Positions 19,448-29,954 of a DNA stretch of 64,000 nt are shown one piece after another (positions within the stretch are counted from its first letter, which is position 1; every line of letters starts with the position of its first letter). A program made the translations under genes and the position numbers. Origin of the DNA: Tetrapisispora phaffii CBS 4417 (taxonomy: Eukaryota; Ascomycota; Saccharomycetes; Saccharomycetales; Saccharomycetaceae); assembly GCF_000236905.1 (NCBI RefSeq), contig NC_016531.1:372001-436000 (forward strand). The letters run 5' to 3'. Under the pieces are notes generated by a model. The model did no database searches. It was not told the origin of the DNA and was given only the letters and a program-made list of their open reading frames with translations.

Positions 19448-22126
19448 TCAAAGTTCATCGTGTACGACATTTTTAGTTATTCCTGCGTTTTGGTTATCAG
19501 GGATAATACTCCTACGTTCCCCACTAGTAGTTTTAATTCTACCGGTGGTGTTACCATATCTTTCCAAGTTTCTGTTTTTCTTAGTCAGTAAGGTCTTTAA
19601 GTTTGTTACAATTTCTCTACGTTGATGTGTGATTTTTCTTATATAGTATGGTAACATTTTAGTTACACTTTCGATAGTAGCTTCAAGTTTTGTTTTGATT
19701 TCGAATAATGTTATTCTATCAGTTGAATCAAACTTCTTCAATAATTGATCAACAGTCTCTAGAAGAGCATGCAATTCTTCAATATCAGCATCCCATGATT
19801 TCAAATTTTTCCTCAAATATTTGGAAGGCTTAACCTTGCGCAATTCATCATATATATCCAAATCAAATTCAGTATATTCTTCTTCAAGATCTTCCACAGT
19901 CATAGCAAAATCTTCATCAACATCCAAAATGTCTTGTAATAATTTCTCACCATCAGCCTTTAATTGTGTGAAACTATCTTTATCTAAAACAATAGAACTA
20001 GATTCTGAAAAAACTTCAAGTTTTTTCATTAACTCTTCAAGAGATGATAATTTTTCATTTATTTGCTTCTCTGTTGCATTTTCGATATCACTATCAATCC
20101 ATTCCAAACTCTCAGAGATCAAGTCATTAAAACCATTCAGTGTTTCCTGTGAGAGAGAGCCAGTTTCTGTAATATCTTCTAAATATTGTCTTGCGTTATA
20201 GACAGTATTTTCAAATGTATTGATTAAAGCATGTAGTTTGAAACGATTATTATCTTCCATTTCCAAATAATTTAATCTTTTAATCATTGATGTTAATTTC
20301 TTATAATCGAAATCTTCAATAATTGAACCGTAAGAATAAATTTCAAGAGGTGCAACTTTATTATTTGTGGAATTAATTTGTTCTGATAATGTCATAAAAA
20401 TATCATCATTAAGTATAGCCCCAGACTCTATATCTTGTAAAGGGTTTCTTAAACAGATAATTGAACAGCTGTCAATTCCAAAAATTTTACTTTTGTTAAT
20501 GGAGAATGTGACATTATAAGCATAACCATTTTCACATTCCAGAGCTTTGAAATTATTTTTTAATTTGCTAGATGTAATATCAAAAGTTCTAAACATTATA
20601 TCATTTTCATAAAAATTCATTGTAAAATTTGATAATATTTCATCAGAAGTCTCTAAAATATAGGATCGTTTAATAGGATATTGTGTACCTTTTTCAAAAA
20701 TTGTGAATTCTTCTTCTTCTTCTTCTTCTTCTTCTTCATTATCATTTTCTACCGTAATTGAGAAGTCGCTAGTAGATTTATCAACAATCTTCATTGGTTT
20801 AGTTTGAAATGCACCAAACACTTTAACACCTCTGATTGTGACACCATAAACAACAGATTCTTCTGCGTTTACATTTTTCATGATCTTTTCTTCACCTACT
20901 AAATCATATAATAATTTTTGAACAGTTGGAATACGATTTGCACCACCAGTTAAAATTAAACCAGCGATTCCATCCAAAGCTATTGGTGATTCAATGAACA
21001 TATTTTCAAACATATCATCAATAGGTTCTGAGATTAATTCTAAGAGATCAGAGGTGGCATCTTCAAATTCTTTCCTAGTTATCGTCGTTTTAAAGTTCAC
21101 GTCAGGAAGAACAGATTCGATGTTGACAGGTGCATCTTTGTTAGCACTTAAAATCAGCTTCGTTTTTTCTGCAGCTTGATAAAATTTGGCCATTGCTCTA
21201 TCATTTTTTTGTAATGTTGTCCTGGAGACCTTAGTATTTTCTAGCAAAAACTTATCAATTAGAATTTTAGCCAGTTCCTTTGTGAAAGATTGACCACCGA
21301 TATCGGTCCTGTAACCGTAACCGCATAGTTCTACTTTGATTGGTATGGAGGAATTAGATGATTGGAACACAGAAAACAAAGAAGATTGAACAGATTCATT
21401 ACCCATGTCGTATACAATAAAGTAAATATCCTCGTCGGTAGGAAATTCACGTTGTTTTAGTACGAAGTCAACTGCAACAGAAATGCCGTCATTTAATAGT
21501 AAACTTTCTACGGAGGAACTAGCAATTAATGCGGAATCTAATAAAGCACCACGTTGCATTTGATTGAAATACTCTGGAACAGAGATAACTATATCAGTAA
21601 TAACATCACTAGTTTTATTCGTTTTTGATAATAATAATTCATTACCTCTGTTTAGTAGCTCTCTTAAGTTCATTGCAGTAAGTTGCTCGACTGGGTACTC
21701 AATTCCGTCAATGTTAAAAGAAACAGAGTTTCTGTCATTAAAAGTTAAATTGGCACCAGGATGCATTGACAAATAATCGGCTACAATAGTATCCTTATCT
21801 TCAGATGAAATACCTAGCAATGACTTTAGATTTGCGGCAATGTTCTGTGGAAATCTGGTCATTAGAGAGGATATTGCAGAACCGTAAGTTCTTTCATATT
21901 CAACTTTTGTCTTGTTGTTGGAATTTGGTATTTGTTTGATTGCTAACCCAGAAAAATCTTTACGTTTAGACTCCGGTGTCAAAACAATCTCCATTGGAGC
22001 ATCTGGGGAAACAATCATAGCTAATAGGTTCTGGTGACCATAGTCGATACCCAGTACCGCACCTAATACGATACCTGAAATGAATGCAAGTAAACTGAAA
22101 TGTTGAAATAAATTGATTAACTTCAT
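19448..22126 (-). CDS. LHS1: ER lumenal Hsp70-like chaperone / nucleotide exchange factor Lhs1 (Grp170)
   Basis: 892 residues (S. cerevisiae Lhs1: 881). A signal peptide occupies about residues 1-24 and the C-terminus is HDEL, the ER retrieval signal. The actin-like ATPase part begins with VLGIDYGHQN and contains DIGGQSFTKELA and LILTGGANRIPTVQ. An acidic linker with ten consecutive Glu (about residue 470) precedes the beta and extended helical C-terminal parts typical of Grp170. Lhs1 is the exchange factor for Kar2/BiP in protein translocation. Orthologue of YKL073W, with STB6 downstream and MUD2 divergent, exactly the S. cerevisiae order. I see no clear unfolded-protein-response element upstream. 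Confidence 0.95.
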   Translation of the reverse strand: MKLINLFQHFSLLAFISGIVLGAVLGIDYGHQNLLAMIVSPDAPMEIVLTPESKRKDFSGLAIKQIPNSNNKTKVEYERTYGSAISSLMTRFPQNIAANLKSLLGISSEDKDTIVADYLSMHPGANLTFNDRNSVSFNIDGIEYPVEQLTAMNLRELLNRGNELLLSKTNKTSDVITDIVISVPEYFNQMQRGALLDSALIASSSVESLLLNDGISVAVDFVLKQREFPTDEDIYFIVYDMGNESVQSSLFSVFQSSNSSIPIKVELCGYGYRTDIGGQSFTKELAKILIDKFLLENTKVSRTTLQKNDRAMAKFYQAAEKTKLILSANKDAPVNIESVLPDVNFKTTITRKEFEDATSDLLELISEPIDDMFENMFIESPIALDGIAGLILTGGANRIPTVQKLLYDLVGEEKIMKNVNAEESVVYGVTIRGVKVFGAFQTKPMKIVDKSTSDFSITVENDNEEEEEEEEEEFTIFEKGTQYPIKRSYILETSDEILSNFTMNFYENDIMFRTFDITSSKLKNNFKALECENGYAYNVTFSINKSKIFGIDSCSIICLRNPLQDIESGAILNDDIFMTLSEQINSTNNKVAPLEIYSYGSIIEDFDYKKLTSMIKRLNYLEMEDNNRFKLHALINTFENTVYNARQYLEDITETGSLSQETLNGFNDLISESLEWIDSDIENATEKQINEKLSSLEELMKKLEVFSESSSIVLDKDSFTQLKADGEKLLQDILDVDEDFAMTVEDLEEEYTEFDLDIYDELRKVKPSKYLRKNLKSWDADIEELHALLETVDQLLKKFDSTDRITLFEIKTKLEATIESVTKMLPYYIRKITHQRREIVTNLKTLLTKKNRNLERYGNTTGRIKTTSGERRSIIPDNQNAGITKNVVHDEL
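20708..20737. repeat. (TTC)10 trinucleotide repeat encoding poly-Glu in LHS1
   Basis: Ten uninterrupted TTC triplets on the plus strand, read as ten Glu in the acidic loop between the ATPase and substrate-binding parts of Lhs1. Confidence 0.95.
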
Positions 22127-22680
22127 TCTCTAAATTCAAACAATCGTTAGTCTGTCTTCCAGTAAAATTATATATATGTGTCTATGTCTATGCGTTTATA
22201 TATTGTGATTTCACTTACTTGTACTTACTTTTATGACTGCTTCAATGACAAATGAGTACCTAAGCAGAGATAATCAATGTATAAATCAACAGGACAAATT
22301 TCAATGCTATATGGTTTCTGATATTAAAAACTTGGGAACACTTGAGAGTATTTGGTTGAATTGTGGCATGAAAACCTTTCAGTCTTCAGTTTATTTGATA
22401 GTTATGAATTATAGGATACTTGGCAAATACATATCTTCGATTTTTCACAGTTACTGCATATGCCAAGAATATAAAAAACGAGAACGTACGAATGCCCTAT
22501 TCGATTTGAAAAATTTGCCTGCAACATAATTCCAAAAATGTTAATGTGAATGAGAATGCTGTAACATATAAGAAAAAAACATAAATGAAGATGGTTAATA
22601 TATATATCTATATATAGTTTGAATGTGCAGTGATGGTATGAACTGAACAGCAGTGATCTAAGACTAAGATTCAGGAAAAA
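22127..22680. other. divergent promoter region LHS1/MUD2
   Basis: 554 bases. A 98-codon ATG frame (22233-22529) lies in it, but it has no recognisable homology, a random-like composition, and occupies both promoters; I do not call it a gene. Confidence 0.55.
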
Positions 22681-24504
22681 ATGTCTAATAATGGTAATTC
22701 TTTGGAGGATTTGAGATCGAAAATTATTGCTTCAATGGGCCATGCAGGAGAAGGTTCCGATGAGCAAAAAAACATTTTGGAACTAAATAGGAGACAGAAG
22801 TACAATGGTACTCAGGCGCAAAGTATGAATGTTCGTAAACCATCAAGATTTGGACCAGGGAGTGGCAAGAACGGAGTCGATGATCCAAGGAGAGGTACTG
22901 GCCCTAATGCTTACAACAGACGAGATGGCAATAATAATAGGCAAGCAGAGTATAGCAATTCTAACCATGGTTATGATAACGATGGTAGAAATACTAGATA
23001 CCAAAGATATCAAAATAACTATTCTAACCAGCGGTACAGATCAGGAGAGAGATACCAACAGAATAATGATAGGAATCCACACGCAAGAGATTACCAACGG
23101 AATCCAAGGACGGTGGGTCCTGATCTACAACTGCAGGATGTCATATCTATTGACAAACGAGAGCGCATGAAACCATCTAGATGGGACAAGACTCCAAAGG
23201 GGTTTGAAAAAGTAGCTGCTGAGAGAGCCAAACTTTCTGGTTTATTTCCTCAACCTGGTCAACCGCAGATTGTCGACAAAAGGAAACTGGCTAGTGTGGT
23301 GTATCATAGAGGTAGAAAGAGCAGAAGAACTAGGATTCTATTCGAAGACGATGCTGTCGAGAACATTAAATTCTCCAAAACAAATTCACAGGTGGTTATC
23401 ACATTGAAAGATGAACGTCTCAACATCGCTTCCATAGTTGTTGAGATAAGAAAGATTGTTGGTGATATAATAAACAGTTTCGACTACGACTATGACTTAA
23501 AAGACGTTAGACACAACTCCGATAATATAGTTCTAGAGTTCGATTGTATGGAAATCAGTACTGTCATCCTTGGTTGTCAAAACTACATTAACAGAAAGTT
23601 AAACGTCCCAACTCCTGACATTGAATGGAGCAGACCTGGATGTTTTGTATTGCAGACTGGCCACACCAGCGAATTATGTGACAGAGAGATTATATGTATT
23701 CAAGACTTTGATATAACAGAGAGTGAGGGTGAGTTGAGCGATGATAAAATCAGGAAACAACTTGAAGATCTGGGTGTCAAGAACATCTCTCATCTCAAGC
23801 CAGTTTATAGAAAATCTAGAGACACTGCCGAGGTCAGGAATGACTCCTTGCTTGCGAGTGGCAAGCAAGTTACAGAGACCAGTACGACCACAAATGACTC
23901 GTCAACGATGCCACCACCACCTCCACCGCCTGTGATTGCAGACTTGACCGAATTCCGTACCTCGGAAAAAGAGTTCACAAACTGTGTCGTGTTAAAACTT
24001 GATAATACTAAGAACGATAACAGTGATGATTCCTCTAGCAAAGCGTTTTCGATACTACAAGAGAAATTCACATTGTGTAAACCAAACTACACAGACCGAG
24101 TGCAAAACCCAGAAGACCTCACTTTCCAATCCCTACCTAAAATAGTTGGCCAGCATAACAATGTATTTGAATCCCGGGTATTACTATTACTGAACTGTGT
24201 AGACCCATTGGACTTAAAAAATGTTGCTTTCATAGACGAAATCAAAGACACCTTTTATGAACGATTCAACAAACAAGAAGAAAAAGACCCGATACAAGAC
24301 ATGAAAATTATCCAACCAAATGCAAACTACCTCCTAAACTTCAGCCATCTTCACGAAAATGTCGGTAACATATACATCCTCTTCTCTAACATCGCCCAAG
24401 CCAGGCAAGCAATGCAACAACTACAAGGTTCCAAGTTCAACGATCGAACCATCCTTTGTTCATTCTTCCACGAGACCGATTACCATAACTTAGAGATATT
24501 ATAA
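22681..24504 (+). CDS. MUD2: Mud2, yeast U2AF65-like splicing factor
   Basis: 607 residues (S. cerevisiae Mud2: 527). The N-terminus SLEDLRSKIIASMG and an Arg/Asn/Tyr-rich region (about 55-150) precede the segment KPSRWDKTPKGFEKVAAERAKLSGLFPQPG, which resembles the ligand region by which U2AF65 contacts its partners. The C-terminal 100 residues have RRM character. Mud2 binds BBP/Msl5 near the branch point in the commitment complex. A Pro run (PPPPPPP, near 412) is present. Orthologue of YKL074C, divergent from LHS1 as in S. cerevisiae. Its longer N-terminal Arg/Asn-rich part accounts for much of the extra length. Confidence 0.88.
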   Translation: MSNNGNSLEDLRSKIIASMGHAGEGSDEQKNILELNRRQKYNGTQAQSMNVRKPSRFGPGSGKNGVDDPRRGTGPNAYNRRDGNNNRQAEYSNSNHGYDNDGRNTRYQRYQNNYSNQRYRSGERYQQNNDRNPHARDYQRNPRTVGPDLQLQDVISIDKRERMKPSRWDKTPKGFEKVAAERAKLSGLFPQPGQPQIVDKRKLASVVYHRGRKSRRTRILFEDDAVENIKFSKTNSQVVITLKDERLNIASIVVEIRKIVGDIINSFDYDYDLKDVRHNSDNIVLEFDCMEISTVILGCQNYINRKLNVPTPDIEWSRPGCFVLQTGHTSELCDREIICIQDFDITESEGELSDDKIRKQLEDLGVKNISHLKPVYRKSRDTAEVRNDSLLASGKQVTETSTTTNDSSTMPPPPPPPVIADLTEFRTSEKEFTNCVVLKLDNTKNDNSDDSSSKAFSILQEKFTLCKPNYTDRVQNPEDLTFQSLPKIVGQHNNVFESRVLLLLNCVDPLDLKNVAFIDEIKDTFYERFNKQEEKDPIQDMKIIQPNANYLLNFSHLHENVGNIYILFSNIAQARQAMQQLQGSKFNDRTILCSFFHETDYHNLEIL

Positions 24505-25793
24505 AAACACCTAAAACCAAAACGAAAACTCTCCTATATAACCACAAATTAACATAAAAAAATTTTATAAAACACAATACAGTCTCTTTAACCTAAACCT
24601 AAACCTAAGTATTTACAAGCGTTGCTTCCTTAACCACCTTTGTTGATCGCATCTTGCAGTCAAGAGTAACCAGCCTTTCCTGTTCTCTCCTCTCTTCTCA
24701 AAAGCAATAGACACACACAGGTTCCCGTCCCTCACAATTTTTCACCTCTGTCGCGACGCTTTCAAAATAGTAAATAGATGGGTGTAATTACGAAGATGCA
24801 ACTATTAGAGTCAATGTTAGATCGTAAGAGTGAGTGCTACTTGTTAAAAGTTGACACTTACTGATTTTTGTACCGATAGTTTGTTAACGAAAGCAGCCAG
24901 ATATAGTAATTAGATATTGGGATACTGTTTCCTGTATAACAAACACCGCAGTATATGGTCTGAGTGTTCGAACTGTTTATGGCGATGTAACTTGTTAATG
25001 CAGTCGCTATCTGTGTGCTTATGCCATCTCCAGGATGGTAAGAACAGGATTAGTGTATTAGCACAGATCAGAATCTGATTTATCCTAACCTAATTGAATC
25101 TCCTTTAATCTTGTTTTTATTTTTGGACGAAGCTGCACAATGTTCGAATAAGTCAATAACATTATTTCGGTGTCCTTGATGATGCGACAGCCGTAAGGCT
25201 ACTGTATATGGTGAGCTTCCATGGTCCCTCTTCTGTCTCATTCTGCAGGTGGGTTGGTGGGTGTGTGTTGTTGTAATTTAGGAGATGCTGTTCTTATGCT
25301 TTGTCCTATTTGGTATGTAAATGGCGGCGGTCGTTTATCCTCTGCGTTGTTAAGTGCTGACCATTGTACTTGTTCCTCGGTGCATTGTAGTCTTTTAGCT
25401 ACTGATTGGGAAAGTAAGAGGAGAGATGTTTTCTTATCAATAAACATATTGGTCGATTCAGAGGTGCAAACTGGTCTCGAATTTCTTTATTCTTCGTATA
25501 ATTTAGGTAGAGATCAGCTTGGTCTACATTACAACATCTGTGACGTTGTTGCAACAAAAATTATTCTGAAGAAACGAGATGAGATGAGATGAATGTTTTA
25601 TTAGCTTACGAGCTTCTAAACTAATTTACAAATTGACCCATATAAAGCGTTGGTTTCAGTGAATATTTTTCTCTTTTTTAATCTCCTGGTTATGGCGTAG
25701 TTCTTCCAAGTTTGCTGTATCTGCTATTGTTATTGTTTTCCAGCTAACACTAAGACACAATATTAGACATTATAATTGAAGCAAAAACTCAAG
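24505..25793. other. long intergenic region MUD2-FET3
   Basis: 1.29 kb between tandem genes, the second largest gap in the window. It contains three tandem CCTAAA/G units at about 24592-24609, a more GC-rich stretch at about 25000-25590 with a 123-codon ATG frame (25221-25592) of no recognisable homology, and candidate Aft1 sites (listed). In the ancestral order genes such as STV1, BUB2 or AAC1 would lie here; I cannot recognise a remnant of any. Confidence 0.5.
25258..25265 (-). promoter_or_regulatory. candidate Aft1/Aft2 iron-response site upstream of FET3
   Basis: TGGGTGTG on the plus strand is CACACCCA on the minus strand, a full match to the Aft1 consensus YRCACCCR, about 530 bp upstream of the FET3 ATG. 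A near match with TGCACC core lies at about 25463-25468. FET3 is an Aft1 target in S. cerevisiae; use of these sites here is inferred. Confidence 0.35.
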
Positions 25794-27623
25794 ATGACAT
25801 TGACTGCGATGACTAAATTACTTTTAGTAGCTTCATTTTTCTCGTTTACTTCTGCTCAAACACATACTTTCAATTGGACTACCGGTTGGGGAACCTATAA
25901 CGTCGATGGTGTTAAGGGAAGAGAAGTAATCACTTGTAATGGTGAATATCCATGGCCTGACGTTAGAGTTAGTAAGGGTGATAGGGTGGAAATTTACCTA
26001 AATAATGGATTCACTGATGCTAATACTACTCTTCACGTCCACGGTTTATTTCTGAAAGGTCAAAACCAGTTCGATGGTCCGCCATTTTTGACTCAATGTC
26101 CTATTGCTCCAGGTGACACTATGTTGTATAATTTCACTGTAGAAGATAATATCGGTACCTATTGGTATCATTCTCATACTGCTGGTCAATACCAAGATGG
26201 TTTTAAAGGTAAGTTCATTATCGAAGATACTGAAAACTTCCCTTACGAATACGACGAGGAAGTGACTTTGGAAATTGGTGAATGGTACCATAAAACAAGT
26301 GGTGAACTAATGCCAGCCTTCATGAACTTGTTTAATCCAACTGGTGCTGAACCAATCCCACAAAATTTGATCATTAATAATACAATGAACTTGACTTGGA
26401 ATGTGGAACCCGATACAACATATTTAGTAAGATTGGTTAACACAGGTGGGTTTGTCTCCCAATACTTTTGGATCGAGGATCATAATATGACTGTTGTCGA
26501 GGTAGACGGTGTCTTCACAGAAAGAAATACTACAGATATGTTGTATTTGACTATTGCTCAACGTTACTCTTTCCTTCTGACAACTAAAAGTGATACTAGC
26601 AAGAATTTCGCCATCATGCAAAAATTCGATGACACTATGTTAGATATAATTCCATCTGACTTGCAATTGAATGCAACATCCTATTTAACATATAATTCAG
26701 ATGCAGACAAACCTTCAGAAAACTTTGTTGACTCAATAGATGACTATCTCGATGATTTTTATCTAGTTCCTTATAACAAAACTGAACTTTATGACGAAGC
26801 TGATTATAGAATTACTTTAGATCTACAAATGGATAATTTAATCGATGGTATAAATTATGCTTTCTTCAATAATATCACTTATACCACTCCAAAGGTTCCT
26901 ACTTTGATGACAGTGCTTTCAGCAGGGGAAGAAGCTACAAATGCTGCTATCTATGGTACAAATACAAATTCATTCGTTCTGGAAAAAGATCAGATTGTGG
27001 ATATCGTTCTTAATAATCTAGATACTGGTAAGCACCCTTTCCATTTACATGGTCATACTTTCCAAACCATTTGGAGAGATCGTCCATATGATGCTGATGC
27101 TGGAGAGGATCCACATCCGTTTGATGATGATGATGTCGATAGCTTCCCACAATATCCAATGATGAGAGACACAATTTATGTTAATCCGCAATCAAATTTT
27201 GTCATTAGATTTAAAGCTGACAATCCTGGTGTTTGGTTCTTCCATTGTCATATAGAATGGCATACAATTCAGGGCTTGGCAATTGTCTTAATTGAAGATC
27301 CCGAAAGTATACAAGCAGAATCGTCACAAGCTTTAACTCAAAACAGTATCGATGTATGTAATAATGTTGGTGTTTTGTACCAAGGTAACGCAGCAGGTAA
27401 TATAGCCGATTATACTGATTTAACTGGTCAAAATATTCAACAAAAATCCATTCCAAGTGGTTTCACTGCTAAAGGTGTAGTCGCCATGACATTTTCATGC
27501 CTTGCAGGTATTTTAGGTCTATTAACGATCGCTGTGTATGGTTTAATGGAGATGCCAGATGTTGAACAAAAGGTGATAAAAGAATTGGATATCCCTTTAA
27601 CTGAGCTTATTTCCAATAAATAG
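25794..27623 (+). CDS. FET3: multicopper ferroxidase Fet3
   Basis: 609 residues from the ATG at 25794; six codons upstream are open but start with TTG. Signal peptide about 1-21, then THTFNWTTGWG as in S. cerevisiae Fet3. All multicopper oxidase copper motifs are present: HVHG, WYHSHT, HPFHLHGH and HCHIEWH with the type-1 Cys. The Asp in LDTGKHPFHLHGH corresponds to the iron-specificity residue D409 of yeast Fet3. A single C-terminal membrane helix (about 562-586) ends in a 24-residue cytosolic tail. Fet3 oxidises Fe2+ for the permease Ftr1 at the plasma membrane. Orthologue of YMR058W rather than vacuolar FET5, by sequence and position. The tail is shorter than the roughly 50 residues of S. 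cerevisiae. Confidence 0.93.
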   Translation: MTLTAMTKLLLVASFFSFTSAQTHTFNWTTGWGTYNVDGVKGREVITCNGEYPWPDVRVSKGDRVEIYLNNGFTDANTTLHVHGLFLKGQNQFDGPPFLTQCPIAPGDTMLYNFTVEDNIGTYWYHSHTAGQYQDGFKGKFIIEDTENFPYEYDEEVTLEIGEWYHKTSGELMPAFMNLFNPTGAEPIPQNLIINNTMNLTWNVEPDTTYLVRLVNTGGFVSQYFWIEDHNMTVVEVDGVFTERNTTDMLYLTIAQRYSFLLTTKSDTSKNFAIMQKFDDTMLDIIPSDLQLNATSYLTYNSDADKPSENFVDSIDDYLDDFYLVPYNKTELYDEADYRITLDLQMDNLIDGINYAFFNNITYTTPKVPTLMTVLSAGEEATNAAIYGTNTNSFVLEKDQIVDIVLNNLDTGKHPFHLHGHTFQTIWRDRPYDADAGEDPHPFDDDDVDSFPQYPMMRDTIYVNPQSNFVIRFKADNPGVWFFHCHIEWHTIQGLAIVLIEDPESIQAESSQALTQNSIDVCNNVGVLYQGNAAGNIADYTDLTGQNIQQKSIPSGFTAKGVVAMTFSCLAGILGLLTIAVYGLMEMPDVEQKVIKELDIPLTELISNK

Positions 27624-28133
27624 AACCCTTAGAGAATAATATTTGACTTAAAGTTAATACCGGCAGACATAGCCCTTTCATTATAACATTTCCGTTAATG
27701 TATAAGAAGGCAATTCGGTAAACCAGATGAACTAAACCCAAAATAGTATTATATTCAATGGTTTGGGTCACAGATATGTAGATATTTTATAAATAAAACT
27801 TAATAGATTAATTACACCGTAAAGCTTAAACCTTTTATAAAGTCTTTTTTAAATAACTTCGTAGGAACATCTGTATTTGAGAATACTGGGGACCTACCAT
27901 TATCAGTATGAGTTGACTGTGTCCACTATCAACTACTCATCAAAAACCATAAGTTATCAAGTATCCCCTAACATAAAAATTGAGTACCTCTTAGTCAGGA
28001 AGTTGTAGTTGTTTTGATTTTAGGCAATTATAAGTGCCCAAACCAGGGCTGATAATTTTCATCCTCTTAATGTATGTTTAAAAATCAATTCTATTTAAGT
28101 ATTTTTAATTTGTTATTAGTTTATATAATTTTC
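27624..28133. other. convergent 3' region FET3/ARG7
   Basis: 510 bases, AT-rich. No gene, RNA or repeat that I can support. Confidence 0.6.
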
Positions 28134-29459
28134 TTAGGAACGGTAATCACCGTTGATTGTCACATATTCATGAGACAGATCACAGGTCCAAAATTTTGCA
28201 GTTTCTTTACCTGTACCAAGATTGATAGATATTTCTAAATCATCTAGTGATAATAGTTTTGATGCAAATGTTTCGTCAATATCCAGTTGAGGTACACCGT
28301 TTACAATTAACTTTAATTCGTTTGGTTCAGAATTATCCGTTGCTACAAAACTTACGTTAATTTTATTAATATCCAATGATTTTAAATCAGTTAATTCTGT
28401 ATAACCAATTGCACACAATATTCTACCCCAGTTAGCATCTTGACCGTATAATGCTGTTTTCACTAACATTGAATTTGATATAGTTTTTGCAATCTTGTTT
28501 GCGTCCTCAAAGTTTAATGAATTATTAACGTTAATTGTGACGAATTTTGTAGAACCTTCACCATCACGAACGACTAATTGAGCTAGTTGTTGCGCAAATG
28601 CAGTGACTTGTGATTGTATTTGTTGATATTCTGCAGATGAGATCGTAATTTCTGGAATGTCAATTGCACCATTTGCTATCATAGAAATTGTATCGTTTGT
28701 ACTCATATCACCGTCCACACTAATACAATTAAAAGATCTGTTGGTAGCATAACGTAACATTTGTTGTAAAGCTTTGCTTTCGATTGGTAAATCAGTTATG
28801 ATGTAACCCAATAGAGTAGCCATATTAGGACATATCATGCCAGCACCTTTAGCCATACCAGTTAATGTATATTCTTTCCCATCAGGTAATTTAAATTTTG
28901 ATGAGACTATCTTTGGGAATGTGTCAGTAGTACATATGGATTTAGCCACATTCAACCATGAATTAAAATCATCCCCAAATTTGTCCTGGCTGAAAATATC
29001 CTTTATACCTTTTGAGATCTTATCCATTTGTAACCTTTGACCAATTACACCAGTAGACATGACCAATGTCGAGTCTTTATTTTTCATATTTTCATTTACC
29101 AAATTGATCATTTCATTAGCGTCTTTCAAACCAACATCCCCAGTCACTGCATTTGCACAACCTGAATTTATCACGATCGCATTGATACCTTTTCCAGAAG
29201 TTACTTCTAATACTTTTTTAGAAACTAATACGGGGGCAGCCTTAAATTTATTAGTAGTGAAAACAGCAGCAGCATTTGAAGGACGTGAGGTATTTATATT
29301 CTTAATAATACCCAAATCAAGAGAACCATTCTTCTTAACACCTGTAGCGGTAGACGCAACTTGAAAGCCTTTTGGAAAAACACCATCTTTTGGAACGTAC
29401 AAAGAATATTTATCAATGACTTTGGAAGCATTGTTCAGCAACCTTAAACTAGATCTCAT
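28134..29459 (-). CDS. ARG7: mitochondrial ornithine acetyltransferase Arg7 (ArgJ family)
   Basis: 441 residues, the same length as S. cerevisiae Arg7. The first 14 residues are a basic mitochondrial presequence. The ArgJ self-cleavage site is in [14 protein letters not shown], between Ala214 and Thr215; Thr215 becomes the nucleophile of the beta chain, the same residue number as in S. cerevisiae. The enzyme transfers the acetyl group from acetylornithine to glutamate in the arginine pathway of the matrix. Further signatures are [26 protein letters not shown] and [15 protein letters not shown]. Orthologue of YMR062C. An inverted TGACTGA pair about 240 bp upstream is a weak candidate control site. 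Confidence 0.97.
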   Translation of the reverse strand: MRSSLRLLNNASKVIDKYSLYVPKDGVFPKGFQVASTATGVKKNGSLDLGIIKNINTSRPSNAAAVFTTNKFKAAPVLVSKKVLEVTSGKGINAIVINSGCANAVTGDVGLKDANEMINLVNENMKNKDSTLVMSTGVIGQRLQMDKISKGIKDIFSQDKFGDDFNSWLNVAKSICTTDTFPKIVSSKFKLPDGKEYTLTGMAKGAGMICPNMATLLGYIITDLPIESKALQQMLRYATNRSFNCISVDGDMSTNDTISMIANGAIDIPEITISSAEYQQIQSQVTAFAQQLAQLVVRDGEGSTKFVTINVNNSLNFEDANKIAKTISNSMLVKTALYGQDANWGRILCAIGYTELTDLKSLDINKINVSFVATDNSEPNELKLIVNGVPQLDIDETFASKLLSLDDLEISINLGTGKETAKFWTCDLSHEYVTINGDYRS

Positions 29460-29954
29460 TTTGTTCAGTCGAGTCCTGGTATATATACGGTATTATCACT
29501 ATTCTCCTATGTTGCTTAAGGGAATTGGCATGTAAACAAACTGCAATCTCAACTTCAAACTTAATTGTTAAATTTTATGAACTTGCTCATCGACTTATAT
29601 GATAATATTTTATACCTCATCGTTTTTTTTCACTGATTCACTTTTCTAACCTTATTCGGACTTCATTGTTACCGCATACGAAATTTGACATTATGACTGA
29701 TCTTTCCATAGTCAGTCATTTTTCAAAAATATTGAAAACTAATATGTATTGCTATGGATATATACACATTGAAACAACAAAGTTATCAAATGAAAGTTTA
29801 TTGTGGGAAATGTATTGGGAGGATAAAGCTAAGAGTTCTATCTCGATAAATTTAATAGTTGGATTTAATTTATATATATGTTTATCCTCGATTTACATAA
29901 TTCTATAATATGCGAAATGGTATTTTACATGTGTATTATATTGTGCATAGGGCT
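29460..29954. other. intergenic, ARG7 promoter and DHR2 3' flank
   Basis: 495 bases. Contains an 8-bp inverted repeat ATGACTGA/TCAGTCAT (29693-29700 and 29712-29719), resembling relaxed Gcn4/bZIP half-sites. A 71-codon frame from the ATG at 29693 ends in a hydrophobic stretch but has no recognisable homology. Confidence 0.5.

Noticed and set aside
22233..22529. 98-codon ATG frame between LHS1 and MUD2
   Set aside because: Fills the shared promoter, has random-like composition and no recognisable relative.
24592..24609. Telomere-like CCTAAA tandem units
   Set aside because: Only three short copies in the MUD2 3' flank; yeast telomere repeats differ and there is no subtelomeric context.
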